This document shows, in pieces, positions 1 to 6,947 of a stretch of DNA of 8,301 nt. The notes below the pieces were generated by a model that saw nothing but the letters and a program-made list of their open reading frames with translations, was not told the origin of the DNA and did no database searches. Both the position numbers and the translations under genes were made by a program. Where the stretch lies: the NCBI GenBank assembly GCA_029775955.1, contig JARVJW010000176.1, positions 1-8,301 of the forward strand. The letters are read 5' to 3'. How positions within the stretch are numbered: position 1 is the first letter of the stretch; the number at the start of each line of letters is the position of its first letter. The stretch comes from Nitrososphaeria archaeon (GTDB lineage: Archaea; Thermoproteota; Nitrososphaeria; Conexivisphaerales; UBA164).

Positions 1-23
1 ACAAGCTAATGATTTACGAAAAA

Positions 24-36
24 TTAATAAATACAT
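24..36 (+). promoter_or_regulatory. Candidate archaeal TATA box (box A) for the KaiC-like ATPase gene
   Basis: The AT-rich stretch TTAATAAATACAT is centred about 27 bases before the TTG at 57. That is where box A lies when an archaeal transcript begins at the start codon. An in-frame TAA sits directly before that TTG (54-56) and there is no Shine-Dalgarno, so a leaderless mRNA fits best. The call rests on spacing and base composition only, and the surrounding DNA is AT-rich anyway. Confidence 0.4.
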
Positions 37-56
37 AGCTAATCATATTTTTATAA

Positions 57-1655
57 TTGGATACATTAAAGCGATTTTTGTGCGCTTGGAAATATAATAT
101 AAATAAATTATCTGATGTTACAAAAATAACTGAAAATGGATTGGTCCCAATTAAAGGAACTAAATGGGAAGACACTGATATTGAAAGTATCTTTTATGAG
201 CTTGAGAAAATGGGCATAATTAAGGTTAACACTGCGGAATCATTGCTGAAGTGCCCAAAGTGCAACAATACGACTTTTTACGTGTTGCCAGCCTGCTTAA
301 ACTGCGGCAATCCGTTAATACATGTAACACCAAAGTACCTTATTCCAAGCATGGCGGAACAAGTGACATCCAATGAAGAGCTATTTAAAACTCTTAAGAT
401 AGTTGGCAGCAAGACAGTAAACGCAGAGGAAGAAATTAGTCCTGATGATTCTTACATGTGGCAATGTACAAAATGTGGGTCGCCAGTTACGAGCATAAAA
501 TACCTCTACAGGTGCTCTAAATGTGGTTATAAAATAAAAGAAGAGGATAACTCAGAATATTATGATGAGAAGGTCTACAGCATACAGAGTGAGAAAGCAG
601 GTTATTATGCGGGTTACATTGATGACATTATATCCCTGTTCAATGAGTTTGGATTTGCTACTGAATGCCTGGGCACCATAGTGGGGCAATCTGGCATCAA
701 TCATACATTTGATTTTGTAATCAATAAACATGATACCAGGCTAGCTCTCACCATTGAGATGGGAGCAGACGAATTTTCCACACGGAAGGCAATAGAATAT
801 TACACGAAGGCGTACGACACTTTCAATTCGACAGTACACCTGTTAATTGCAATTCCTAAACTAGGTGAAGAGCAGAAAAGGCTGTTTTCTACCCAATCCA
901 TAGATTATATCGAGGCTGAAGATCCCCAGGCTGCAATAAGTGAGCTCAGGGACAGGATAGAAATGCTAAATGAAAAGATCAAGGCAAGTACCGGCATTGT
1001 TGGGTTTGACAGGATTGTCGAAGGTGGGTTACTGGATAAAAAGGTTTACTTGGTGCTGGGTGAACCGGGTCTCGGAAAGACCACACTTGGCCTACAATTT
1101 CTTATTTATGGTGCCAAAAACTCAATACCAGGCATACTGATAACAACGACTCAGCAGCCACAGGAAATAATTGAACTTGCAGACAGGCTTGAGCTTGAAC
1201 TGAAAAAGTACATGCAGGAAGGAAAGCTGGCTATCCTTGATTTGACACATCAGTTTGAAGAAGCCAAGGCTAAGGCAACCGGCGACATATGGAAGTACAA
1301 AACCTATGTATCAAAGCTGGTAAATGACATATCCAAGCAAGTCAAGAGGATAAATGCAGTCAGGCTGGTTATAGATACTGTTACACCATTTATCATTGTT
1401 GACGACTATGATCATGCCAAGGAGCTGATTGATGCAATTTCCCAACTCAATTGCATGACATTGCTGATAAAGGAGAATATAAAGCAAGAAACTTATGAAG
1501 CCAATTTTGTTTCCGGGGTTATAAACCTGAGGTACGAACTGAAGGGAGACAGGCGTGCCAAGGTTTTATTTATTTCCAAGTTGAGGAACAGCACATATGA
1601 TGCTGCCCCACACGAGTACATTATAAAGAAGGGAGAAGGGCTGGTAATTAGTTAG
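57..1655 (+). CDS. Zinc-ribbon, Mrr-like and KaiC/RecA-like ATPase domain protein
   Basis: Predicted 532-residue cytoplasmic nucleotide-binding signalling protein. Residues 1-60 form a short helical N-terminus. A first zinc ribbon uses C66/C69 and C80/C83; a second uses C137/C140 and C153/C156. The pair loosely recalls the TackOD1 output domain of archaeal signalling proteins, but that match is uncertain. Residues ~185-298 form an alpha/beta domain with GQSGINHTFDF (210-220), reminiscent of Mrr-type PD-(D/E)XK folds but without an ExK motif (TIEMG at 232-236). The same domain recurs in the GTPase at 3235-4257. Residues ~310-532 are a single KaiC/RAD55-like domain with Walker A GEPGLGKTT (335-343) and Walker B LVIDT (437-441). 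Where KaiC has its catalytic Glu pair this protein reads TTQQP (364-368), so hydrolysis may be weak or absent. The TTG start follows an in-frame stop and lies 27 bases after a box A. The glycosyltransferase gene follows after 9 bases, implying cotranscription. The biological role is not known. Confidence 0.85.
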   Translation: MDTLKRFLCAWKYNINKLSDVTKITENGLVPIKGTKWEDTDIESIFYELEKMGIIKVNTAESLLKCPKCNNTTFYVLPACLNCGNPLIHVTPKYLIPSMAEQVTSNEELFKTLKIVGSKTVNAEEEISPDDSYMWQCTKCGSPVTSIKYLYRCSKCGYKIKEEDNSEYYDEKVYSIQSEKAGYYAGYIDDIISLFNEFGFATECLGTIVGQSGINHTFDFVINKHDTRLALTIEMGADEFSTRKAIEYYTKAYDTFNSTVHLLIAIPKLGEEQKRLFSTQSIDYIEAEDPQAAISELRDRIEMLNEKIKASTGIVGFDRIVEGGLLDKKVYLVLGEPGLGKTTLGLQFLIYGAKNSIPGILITTTQQPQEIIELADRLELELKKYMQEGKLAILDLTHQFEEAKAKATGDIWKYKTYVSKLVNDISKQVKRINAVRLVIDTVTPFIIVDDYDHAKELIDAISQLNCMTLLIKENIKQETYEANFVSGVINLRYELKGDRRAKVLFISKLRNSTYDAAPHEYIIKKGEGLVIS

Positions 1656-1664
1656 TGAGCATAA

Positions 1665-3269
1665 TTGCTGGCAAGTAAGGGGAGAAATATTAAAATCATT
1701 CCTATCATCATATTTTTAATCCCTTTCCCATTTATAATATTTTACTTTTTTGCAAGGTTGCAGACATTCTTTTCCCCGGGCTACACGTTTATGGACAGGG
1801 TCATATCTGTTTTGCTTTTTGTAGCTGACCTCTTTTTCCTGATGCATACAATAGCGTACTTGACAAACTTTCTCAGGTCACAGGAAATTTACCCGAGGAC
1901 AATTGAACGGTACTTTCTGCAATACACAAGGCCTAAGACTGCGGTACTGATAGCAACATATAATGAGCCCCCAGAAGTGGTTGAAAAAACAGTGAGCGCA
2001 GCGTCTATATCTGCAAACAGGATAGGCGCAAAGGTTTACCTGCTTGATGACTCAACAAATGTAAGTACTGCTGATTCACTTAAAAAAATAGCTGTAACCT
2101 ATGGCGCAGAATACATGCATAGAATTAACAGGAGAGGGTTCAAGGCCGGGGCTTTGAATGATTGGCTCAGGAGCACAGATTATAAGTATTTTACAGTGCT
2201 GGATTCTGACCAGAGGCCACTGCCAGAATACCTTGAAGAAACCGTCAGCATGCTGGAAGCTGACCCGTCGCTTGCGTTTGTCCAGATACCCCAAATTTAC
2301 ACCAACATGGATTCCAGCAGGCTTGCGCAGGGAGCACAATACGTGCAGCAGGTTTTTTTCGATTACATTACCGAAGGCAAGAGTGTAATAAATTCAATGT
2401 TCAGCTGCGGGAGCAACACCGTGTTCAGGACAAAAGCTGTGATTGAAGCGGGGGGATTCGACGAAACCTCAGTAACTGAGGATATGGCAACCTCAATAAG
2501 GATTCATCAGAAGGGGTGGAAATCAAAGTACTATAACAGGCCGCTTGTCATGGGCGAAGGGCCTTCAACCCTGGATTCTTACTTCACCCAGCAGGGAAGG
2601 TGGTCACTGGGGTCAATGGGGCTGTGCTTTAGGGCAATTAAAAATTTTATCCTGCACCCCAGGAGCATGTCACCATTACAATGGCTGGATTATTTTGTTT
2701 CAACTACCTGGTACTTTATAGGGATCGTTTACATCATTATGCTTTCCGGGTTGCTAGTATTTGTATTCTTTGGCCTGACGCCCATTATAACAACAGGTGC
2801 CTCCTTTTTCTATTTCCTCATCCCTTATATAGTGTTTAACATGGTGACCTTCTCGTTAACCGTAATTTACAAGGGCAATCCGCTAAAATCGGTCCTGTAT
2901 AACCTGGCACTTACATTTGACACCGTACCAGTTTATGCCATATCAACCGTTAATGTGCTACTTAACAGGAAAAAACCTTTCAAGGTTACGCCAAAGAACT
3001 TTTCAGGTGGCAGGCTGCCACTTAGGTCCCTGTACCCACAGGTTACCATATTTGGAATAATACTGCTTGCAATATTAATATCGGTGATTAAATATATAAT
3101 TTCAGGCGATGTCTCATTTGCAGTCGTGATAGGATGGCTATCATATTACCTAATTTTGGCGTCCTTTACATTTTACTTTAACACTGACACAAAAATGAGC
3201 AGTTACTATGTGCCTGTAATCGAGAAATGGGAGGCTAATGGTTCACAGTCTGCCCAATTAGTTCCATGA
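1665..3269 (+). CDS. Cellulose-synthase-like family 2 membrane glycosyltransferase
   Basis: Predicted 534-residue processive polysaccharide synthase of the BcsA/cellulose-synthase-like GT2 type. It would polymerise a sugar from a nucleotide-sugar on the cytoplasmic face and extrude the chain. Two N-terminal membrane helices (~10-30, 45-65) precede a catalytic domain with TYNE (98-101), the UDP-binding DDS (128-130), DSD (180-182), catalytic TED (271-273) and QQGRW (309-313, the QxxRW motif). About five further helices follow (~342-370, 375-400, 410-432, 459-478, 484-506), with the KPFKVTPK motif at 437-444 that is common in this family. The tail after the last helix is under 30 residues, so there is no PilZ domain and no visible c-di-GMP control. 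The start is TTG: an in-frame TAA lies at 1662-1664, and GTGA at 1655-1658 overlaps the end of the upstream stop and could serve as a weak ribosome site. The next ATG is residue 43, inside the second helix. The exact polymer cannot be told from sequence. Its 3' end overlaps the convergent GTPase gene by 35 bp. Confidence 0.9.
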   Translation: MLASKGRNIKIIPIIIFLIPFPFIIFYFFARLQTFFSPGYTFMDRVISVLLFVADLFFLMHTIAYLTNFLRSQEIYPRTIERYFLQYTRPKTAVLIATYNEPPEVVEKTVSAASISANRIGAKVYLLDDSTNVSTADSLKKIAVTYGAEYMHRINRRGFKAGALNDWLRSTDYKYFTVLDSDQRPLPEYLEETVSMLEADPSLAFVQIPQIYTNMDSSRLAQGAQYVQQVFFDYITEGKSVINSMFSCGSNTVFRTKAVIEAGGFDETSVTEDMATSIRIHQKGWKSKYYNRPLVMGEGPSTLDSYFTQQGRWSLGSMGLCFRAIKNFILHPRSMSPLQWLDYFVSTTWYFIGIVYIIMLSGLLVFVFFGLTPIITTGASFFYFLIPYIVFNMVTFSLTVIYKGNPLKSVLYNLALTFDTVPVYAISTVNVLLNRKKPFKVTPKNFSGGRLPLRSLYPQVTIFGIILLAILISVIKYIISGDVSFAVVIGWLSYYLILASFTFYFNTDTKMSSYYVPVIEKWEANGSQSAQLVP

Positions 3270-4257
3270 GGGATCGTATTTCGTCCTTTATTGCCGTTGG
3301 TTCTGCAGTTACCTGCTGACTCAGCATATAAAAGAGCTTAACAGCAGCATCCTGCAGACTGTATGATTCAACTACATCTATTTTATTGGCATAAGCCAGT
3401 TTTTTAGCTTCATCTTCGAGCTTTGGCACGCATACCAGAATTTTCCTAGTTGGCTTGACGTCATCAGATTTTGCGATGAACTCTAGAAGCAAATTCTTGC
3501 TAATGGCCTTAGTTTGAACCAAGATATCAACTGCCGTGCTCTGTAACTCATTGCGAAGTGCAAGTGAAAATTCATGCCTGACACCTGACCTTCCGGTTAA
3601 AGTTGCGGGATATTCAATATTAAGGCCTAAACTTTTCAGCGCATTAACTGCTGCCTCAAACGGGTCATCATTTGCTTCCTCCATTGCCTTTTTAAATAAC
3701 CCATTCATGTCTTTCTCCTTGAATCTATCAAGTTCTTTATTTAGCTCGTCAATTTTAATTTTGATAAGCCTCCTCAGTACATGACCAAATACGCTATCAA
3801 CGTTGTCTCCTCTTTTAGCTGATGTTTCAAAGTACTCCATTTTTAAGCTGGATGCCTTTTCCCTGACCTCATCTGACGCGACCCTTCTTGCCCCTATGTC
3901 AACCTTATTTCCAACCAAAACCAGCACAGTTTTCTCGTTTATGTAAGGCACAATTTGCTCATAATATTTATTCACGTTATTATAGCTCGAATCACGATCA
4001 ATTTCATATACCAAAATAAAGCCGTTTGCGCCAATGGCGATTGCTGAAAATTGACTGGGGTCCTGGATCCCACCAACCGTATCGTAAATTTTTAACGTTA
4101 TGCCCACATTTATTGCCTGAAGTTTGACAAATGTTACCTCAGATTCAGTTGTGGGATCGTATTCAACTGTGTACTTTCGCTTGGAAAACCTGGAAATTAA
4201 GGAGGTTTTACCAACGGCTACATCGCCCAAAACAACAATCTTAAATACATAATTCAA
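3235..4257 (-). CDS. Ras/Rab-like small GTPase with a C-terminal Mrr-like domain
   Basis: Predicted 340-residue regulatory GTPase. From the TTG at 4257 the protein starts directly with the first beta strand (NYVFKIVVLG). The G motifs follow: G1 GDVAVGKTS (11-19), switch I around T36/T37, G3 DTVGG (59-63), G4 NKVD (117-120) and G5 SAK (146-148). In G3 the Gln equivalent to Ras Gln61 is a Gly, so intrinsic GTPase activity is probably low. A charged helix (~160-195) leads to a second domain (~198-312) with GRSGVRHEF (222-230) and CVPKLEDEAKKL (276-287). This domain is clearly related to residues 185-298 of the ATPase at 57-1655. No membrane segment or lipidation motif is visible. Earlier in-frame starts exist (ATG 4344, TTG 4359) and would add 29 or 34 residues unlike a GTPase N-terminus. 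TTG 4257 is preferred because a TATA-like box lies 28 bases upstream. Membership of a specific prokaryotic Ras subfamily (MglA, Rup and others) is not resolved. Confidence 0.87.
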   Translation of the reverse strand: MNYVFKIVVLGDVAVGKTSLISRFSKRKYTVEYDPTTESEVTFVKLQAINVGITLKIYDTVGGIQDPSQFSAIAIGANGFILVYEIDRDSSYNNVNKYYEQIVPYINEKTVLVLVGNKVDIGARRVASDEVREKASSLKMEYFETSAKRGDNVDSVFGHVLRRLIKIKIDELNKELDRFKEKDMNGLFKKAMEEANDDPFEAAVNALKSLGLNIEYPATLTGRSGVRHEFSLALRNELQSTAVDILVQTKAISKNLLLEFIAKSDDVKPTRKILVCVPKLEDEAKKLAYANKIDVVESYSLQDAAVKLFYMLSQQVTAEPTAIKDEIRSLMELIGQTVNH

Positions 4258-4280
4258 TAATAACAGTATAGAATTGGTTG

Positions 4281-4288
4281 ATTTTAAG
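4281..4288 (-). promoter_or_regulatory. Candidate box A for the small GTPase gene
   Basis: On the minus strand CTTAAAAT is centred about 28 bases before the TTG at 4257. This is the spacing of a leaderless archaeal promoter and supports that TTG over the upstream ATG 4344. No Shine-Dalgarno precedes the TTG (CTGTTATTA comes just before it). Evidence is positional only. Confidence 0.4.
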
Positions 4289-4383
4289 CTTTTATCATGC
4301 AATAGACTAAAAAGCCAATTTGTGTGCTGATATTTTGTTCCCATAAAATACAGCTGCAAATATTAATCAATTAACTGGATTTC

Positions 4384-4422
4384 AAAAAAATGTTAACTGA
4401 GGCCAATTACGTAAAAATTACG
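4384..4422 (-). terminator. Possible terminator of the helicase operon
   Basis: Reading on the minus strand after the helicase stop, CGTAATTTTTACG (4422-4410) can form a 5-bp stem. A run of seven T residues (4390-4384) follows about 20 bases later. Archaeal termination relies mainly on oligo-T, so the T-run is the stronger part of this call. The hairpin is short and AT-rich. Confidence 0.3.
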
Positions 4423-4457
4423 CAGTGGCAAATTAAAACGGAGAAGAATGTGGTCAA

Positions 4458-6566
4458 TTACAGCTTTTGTGCAACTTCCTTAACCCTTATCCTCAGCACA
4501 CCATCCAATCTGTAAAGGTCTATTGAAGCTAAGAACCTGGAACCCCTCTTTATCATGTTCCTTGGGCCGTTGAATTCTGCTGGCTCAAGCCTCGCCCTCC
4601 ACTTTCCATCTATCCTGACAACTGCTGAACCTGGGTATATGCGCTCAACCTCAATTTCATGCAACTTGGAATTAACAGTGCGGGCAGCTGACGCTGTAAC
4701 AAATGAGCCGTTTAATTCGACTGCCTTCTTTGCTTTAAGGAGCTTTTCCAGGGCTGATCCTGTTACCTGCTGGCTAACCCCCTCCTCCTCCATAATTTGC
4801 TCCAGGTCTTCGAGCTTCAAGCCGTTCCTTCCTGCCTCCATGAGCCTCATGTATATTTCCTTTGATGCCCTCTCAATGCTCTTGTCAAGCTGTTTCCTGA
4901 AATCCTCCACGCCCTCCTCAGTTACAGGCTCACTCCTTGGCCCTCCTGTTTCATTCTCAATTTCAGCTATCTCTTCAGCGCTCATGGGGTCTTCAGAAGG
5001 CATGCCTGTTGCCCTGATCACTGGCTGAAGCTTAAGGTTAAGAGTAGAAGCTATCCACTTCATCCTCTTTGCCCTCTTTACGCTAGAATACAGGTACGCT
5101 GTGTCAAGAGTCTGTTCAGCCGCAAGTATAGTTACCTTCCCAGGCGCCTTCCTTCCTGTCCTCCCCCTCCTCTGTATGTACCTGATCTCGCTTGGTATTG
5201 GCTCATAGAAGAAAACGTGGTCAACTGCAGGTATGTCAAGCCCCTCCTCCGCAATTGACGTGGAAACCATGATGTTTATTTCCCCGCTTTCAAGGGCCCT
5301 TATCATGCTCGCCTGCTGGTCCTGGCTCATGCCCCTGTCCCTTCCCTTTGAGGCCTGGCCAACAAACCTTTCCGCCTTAACGCCAGGCACACCCTTCAGC
5401 TCCTCCACTATGTGGGAAGCTGTATCCCTGTACTGAGTAAAAACAAGCATCCTTGATGATGGGTTTACAGCAAGCTGGTCAGAAACTAATTTTTTAAGCC
5501 TGTCAAGCTTTGGATGCTCTTGGGAAATCAAATCAACAATCGATCTGAGGTGCTGATATTCAGGGTCAGCTGCTAGCATTGCATGGGACCTGCTCTTTTC
5601 CTCATCTGCCCTGTTCATGAACTCCCTGAGAGTGTGTGCGCCTTGAGTTTCTATGAGCTCAAGCATGTGAAAGAGAGATAGAGCAATAGATTGGGTCATT
5701 ATTGCGTCAAAGATCCTGCTCCTCTCCTCTTCTACGCTTTCAGCTTCAAGCGTGTACCTGAGCTCTTCACCTGCCTCTATCAGGTCCCTCCTGGTTACCA
5801 TGTCAGGAGGAACCTTGAGCAACTTCATTTCATATAAGCGGCGGGCCCTCTTCTGAAGCATTGACCATATGCTTGACCTGACCTGCCTGTAACTTTCCGG
5901 AAGCTGAACCTTTTCCCACTCGATGTCTATTTTGTTTATGTAGGGCTTGACATCAGGGTCATCCTCGTCCCTGAATTCAACCTTCTCTATGTACAGGTTC
6001 CTGCACACGTCCATGACCCTTTCAAGAGTGGAGCCCGGGGAAGCTGTCATGCCCAGGATCATTGGAAAGTCAGCCTGCGAAACGTATGCCCTTGCAATTT
6101 CCGTGTACGCGTACTCCTTTACTGCCCTGTGCGCTTCATCAAACACGACTAGCCCGAAACCCTTCAGGTTTAGCCTCCCCTCAAGCAGGTCGTTTCTAAC
6201 TACTTCAGGTGTTGAAAATATTACTCTGGCATCGCTTCCCCATATAGCTGCCCTGTGCTCAGGGGGCACCTTGCCAGTGAGGAAGGCAATGTCACTTTCC
6301 CTTAGCTTCATTATTGCCATAAAACTCTTCCTGTGTTGCATTACAAGGGGCCTAGTGGGAGCCATTATTAGCACCCTTGAACGCCTGTGCCTGTACAGAA
6401 CTTCCGCAGCAAGCAGCGCAGATATAACTGTTTTCCCAAGTGCTGTGGGCAGGATGACAAGGGTGTTCCTTCCATAAGCTGACCTGGCTATGTTTTCCTG
6501 GTACAGCCTGGATTCAACAGTTCCAGACCAGATGAGAGGATGCTGTACAGACCCACCCTGCAGCAA
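4458..6566 (-). CDS. hef: Hef/FANCM-family SF2 DNA helicase lacking the ERCC4 nuclease domain
   Basis: Predicted 702-residue helicase of the archaeal Hef group, which in relatives processes stalled forks and branched DNA. RecA-like domain 1 has motif I LPTALGKT (39-46; Hef proteins usually read LPTGLGKT), APTRPLV (69-75), DEAH (143-146) and TASP (174-177). A helical insert (~220-350), characteristic of Hef/FANCM and RIG-I-like helicases, precedes RecA-like domain 2 with LVFTQYRDTA (374-383), STSIAEEGLDIP (435-446) and QRRGRTGRK (465-473). Canonical euryarchaeal Hef continues into an XPF-type nuclease (ERKxxxD) and HhH domain; neither is present. Instead residues ~560-626 look like a winged helix and ~636-700 like a small beta-barrel. 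The TTG start is 2 bp past the stop of the 116-aa gene, and an in-frame stop at 6585-6587 excludes a longer protein with a normal start. Nuclease function, if needed, must come from another protein. Confidence 0.93.
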   Translation of the reverse strand: MLQGGSVQHPLIWSGTVESRLYQENIARSAYGRNTLVILPTALGKTVISALLAAEVLYRHRRSRVLIMAPTRPLVMQHRKSFMAIMKLRESDIAFLTGKVPPEHRAAIWGSDARVIFSTPEVVRNDLLEGRLNLKGFGLVVFDEAHRAVKEYAYTEIARAYVSQADFPMILGMTASPGSTLERVMDVCRNLYIEKVEFRDEDDPDVKPYINKIDIEWEKVQLPESYRQVRSSIWSMLQKRARRLYEMKLLKVPPDMVTRRDLIEAGEELRYTLEAESVEEERSRIFDAIMTQSIALSLFHMLELIETQGAHTLREFMNRADEEKSRSHAMLAADPEYQHLRSIVDLISQEHPKLDRLKKLVSDQLAVNPSSRMLVFTQYRDTASHIVEELKGVPGVKAERFVGQASKGRDRGMSQDQQASMIRALESGEINIMVSTSIAEEGLDIPAVDHVFFYEPIPSEIRYIQRRGRTGRKAPGKVTILAAEQTLDTAYLYSSVKRAKRMKWIASTLNLKLQPVIRATGMPSEDPMSAEEIAEIENETGGPRSEPVTEEGVEDFRKQLDKSIERASKEIYMRLMEAGRNGLKLEDLEQIMEEEGVSQQVTGSALEKLLKAKKAVELNGSFVTASAARTVNSKLHEIEVERIYPGSAVVRIDGKWRARLEPAEFNGPRNMIKRGSRFLASIDLYRLDGVLRIRVKEVAQKL

Positions 6567-6568
6567 GG

Positions 6569-6919
6569 TCAGATCTCTAGGACTTCATCACTGCGCTTTT
6601 CCCTTTCCTTCCTTGGGTTTATCTGGTCAATTTCAGACACGAGTTTCTTGAGCCTGTCGTTCTGGACAAGCTCAGAAAACTCCTTCAACTCGAGCTCATC
6701 CCTTATTACGAGCCCCCTCTTCTTCTTTGGCGAACCGCTGTCATCAACTGGATTTATTTCAACGGCAAGCCTGTTTGGAGAGCCCCTATAAGCTGGCATC
6801 TTGAGCACAAATATCCCAGGCACTGAAGTCTTTAGCCTTGACCAGTCCTTTCCGCTCTTCAGGAAGTCAACCAATTTCTCATCTGCCAAATCTAGCACCT
6901 GCAATTGATCCTCAGCCAT
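6569..6919 (-). CDS. Uncharacterised 116-aa protein in an operon with the Hef-like helicase
   Basis: A soluble 116-residue protein that I do not recognise. It has an acidic helical N-terminus (1-22), then a central beta-rich stretch with SVPGIFVLKMPAYRGSPNRL (32-51) and AVEINP (52-57). A basic loop follows (PKKKRGLVIRD, 64-74), then a charged C-terminal helical region (75-108) with many Lys, Arg, Asp and Glu. There is no signal peptide, membrane segment or Cys pair. It starts at ATG 6919 and ends 2 bp before the helicase start, so the two are almost certainly cotranscribed, probably with translational coupling. The basic loop and helicase linkage would suit a nucleic-acid or helicase partner, but that is inference from position. 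Codon use resembles the helicase gene, and the reading frame looks genuine. Confidence 0.75.
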   Translation of the reverse strand: MAEDQLQVLDLADEKLVDFLKSGKDWSRLKTSVPGIFVLKMPAYRGSPNRLAVEINPVDDSGSPKKKRGLVIRDELELKEFSELVQNDRLKKLVSEIDQINPRKEREKRSDEVLEI

Positions 6920-6947
6920 AAATAAAAACTTTTAATCTTTTGCCAAA

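Larger units (their letters stand above)
4258..4457. other. Intergenic spacer between the helicase and GTPase genes
   Basis: About 200 bp between the end of the helicase gene and the preferred start of the GTPase gene, both on the minus strand. It holds a probable helicase transcript end (repeat pair and T-run, 4384-4424) and the GTPase promoter. The stretch 4258-4359 is also open in frame with the GTPase and would encode an N-terminal extension if ATG 4344 or TTG 4359 were used. No RNA gene is seen. Confidence 0.5.

Noticed and set aside
185..953. Active Mrr-type restriction endonuclease in the ATPase protein
   Set aside because: The SGxxHxFD signature is present, but the expected ExK is TIEMG and there is no methyltransferase or other restriction-modification gene nearby, so a binding role is more likely than DNA cutting.
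2076..2339. 87-codon minus-strand frame inside the glycosyltransferase gene
   Set aside because: It overlaps the catalytic DSD region of the synthase and has no start signals or recognisable domain.
4384..4390. Seven-base homopolymer as a possible frameshift joining the helicase and GTPase genes
   Set aside because: It lies well after the helicase stop, and both flanking proteins are complete by their own family criteria, so no broken fusion is indicated.
4555..5028. 157-codon plus-strand frame inside the helicase gene
   Set aside because: It is antisense to the well-conserved C-terminal half of the Hef-like helicase, is Ser/Pro-rich and looks like a codon-bias shadow.
5947..6477. 176-codon plus-strand frame opposite the helicase motifs
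   Set aside because: It mirrors DEAH and Walker A coding sequence on the other strand; low-complexity Ser/Leu composition with no independent signal.
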